Source: Algoriphagus boritolerans DSM 17298 = JCM 18970 (GTDB lineage Bacteria > Bacteroidota > Bacteroidia > Cytophagales > Cyclobacteriaceae). From it: a stretch of DNA of 34,093 nucleotides. The position numbers and the translations under genes were made by a program. Under the pieces are notes generated by a model. That model was not told where the DNA came from. It did no database searches and saw only the letters and a list, made by a program, of their open reading frames with translations. The stretch's first letter is position 1. The number at the start of each line of letters is the position of its first letter. This document shows positions 34,024-34,093 of this stretch, one piece after another. The stretch spans positions 1 through 34,093 of the forward strand of contig NZ_FNVR01000037.1 in assembly GCF_900108085.1 (NCBI RefSeq), read 5' to 3'.

Positions 34024-34072
34024 ATTCCCACTCCGTGGTTAGTGATTTTCCTACCGGTCACTACCAAGCCCA
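34023..34072. repeat. 50-bp direct repeat, right copy
   Basis: Exact same-strand match to 265-314, including the CCAC-TCC-GTGG hairpin and the TAGTGA...TCACTA arms. The bases after it (TAACCATCCC) differ from those after the left copy (AAGCAATCCA). Nothing was recognised in the final 21 nt. Confidence 0.9.
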
Positions 34073-34093
34073 TAACCATCCCACAGTCTTAGG

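Overview
The window is a cell-surface polysaccharide (O-antigen or capsule-like) biosynthesis locus from a Bacteroidota bacterium. A Cytophagales/Cyclobacteriaceae-type host is my inference. The grounds are one exact TTTG-N19-TAnnTTTG promoter of the Bacteroidota sigma type, few Shine-Dalgarno sites, many TTG/GTG starts, a typical Bacteroidota winged-helix regulator, an S23-type four-helix-bundle gene among repeats, and the style of the intergenic repeats. Every supported gene lies on the + strand.

Layout. (1) 1-700: noncoding and repeat-rich, with a heptamer array, one copy of a 50-bp element, the promoter, and a second 25-unit heptamer array ending 3 nt before the regulator's start. (2) 700-5198: regulator, a polytopic membrane protein and a probable glycosyltransferase, in relatively GC-rich codons and separated by long repeat-filled spacers. 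(3) 5440-6941: two decayed genes of GDP-L-fucose synthesis, an fcl with at least four frameshifts and a 3'-truncated gmd whose catalytic residues are changed. (4) 6938-29583: a compact, AT-rich block of about 20 genes with overlaps or very short gaps. It holds glycosyltransferases (GT2, GT4, GT10, GT11, GT-C-like), six methyltransferase domains, an epimerase/dehydratase, an acetyltransferase, a Wzm/Wzt-type ABC exporter and a possible polymerase. (5) 29584-34093: GC content rises again, with a DUF6044-like membrane protein, a four-helix-bundle protein and a GT-B enzyme, again separated by repeats and followed by a second heptamer array plus 50-bp element.

Working model. The central glycosyltransferases assemble a glycan on a lipid carrier. 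GT10 and GT11 would add fucose, and FkbM-type and class I methyltransferases plus the hexapeptide acetyltransferase would decorate it. The ABC-2 permease and its ATPase, which carries a C-terminal extension, would export it. No initiating phosphoglycosyltransferase, Wzx, Wza/Wzc or chain-length regulator is present, so these must be encoded elsewhere. Two intact fucosyltransferases beside a dead GDP-fucose pathway imply that the donor comes from another locus.

The least explained part is the intergenic DNA. Four same-strand copies of a bulged-hairpin element lie 69-115 nt after stop codons. They sit in purine-rich tracts that switch to pyrimidine-rich arrays before the next gene. Heptamer arrays joined to an exact 50-bp repeat bound the whole locus.
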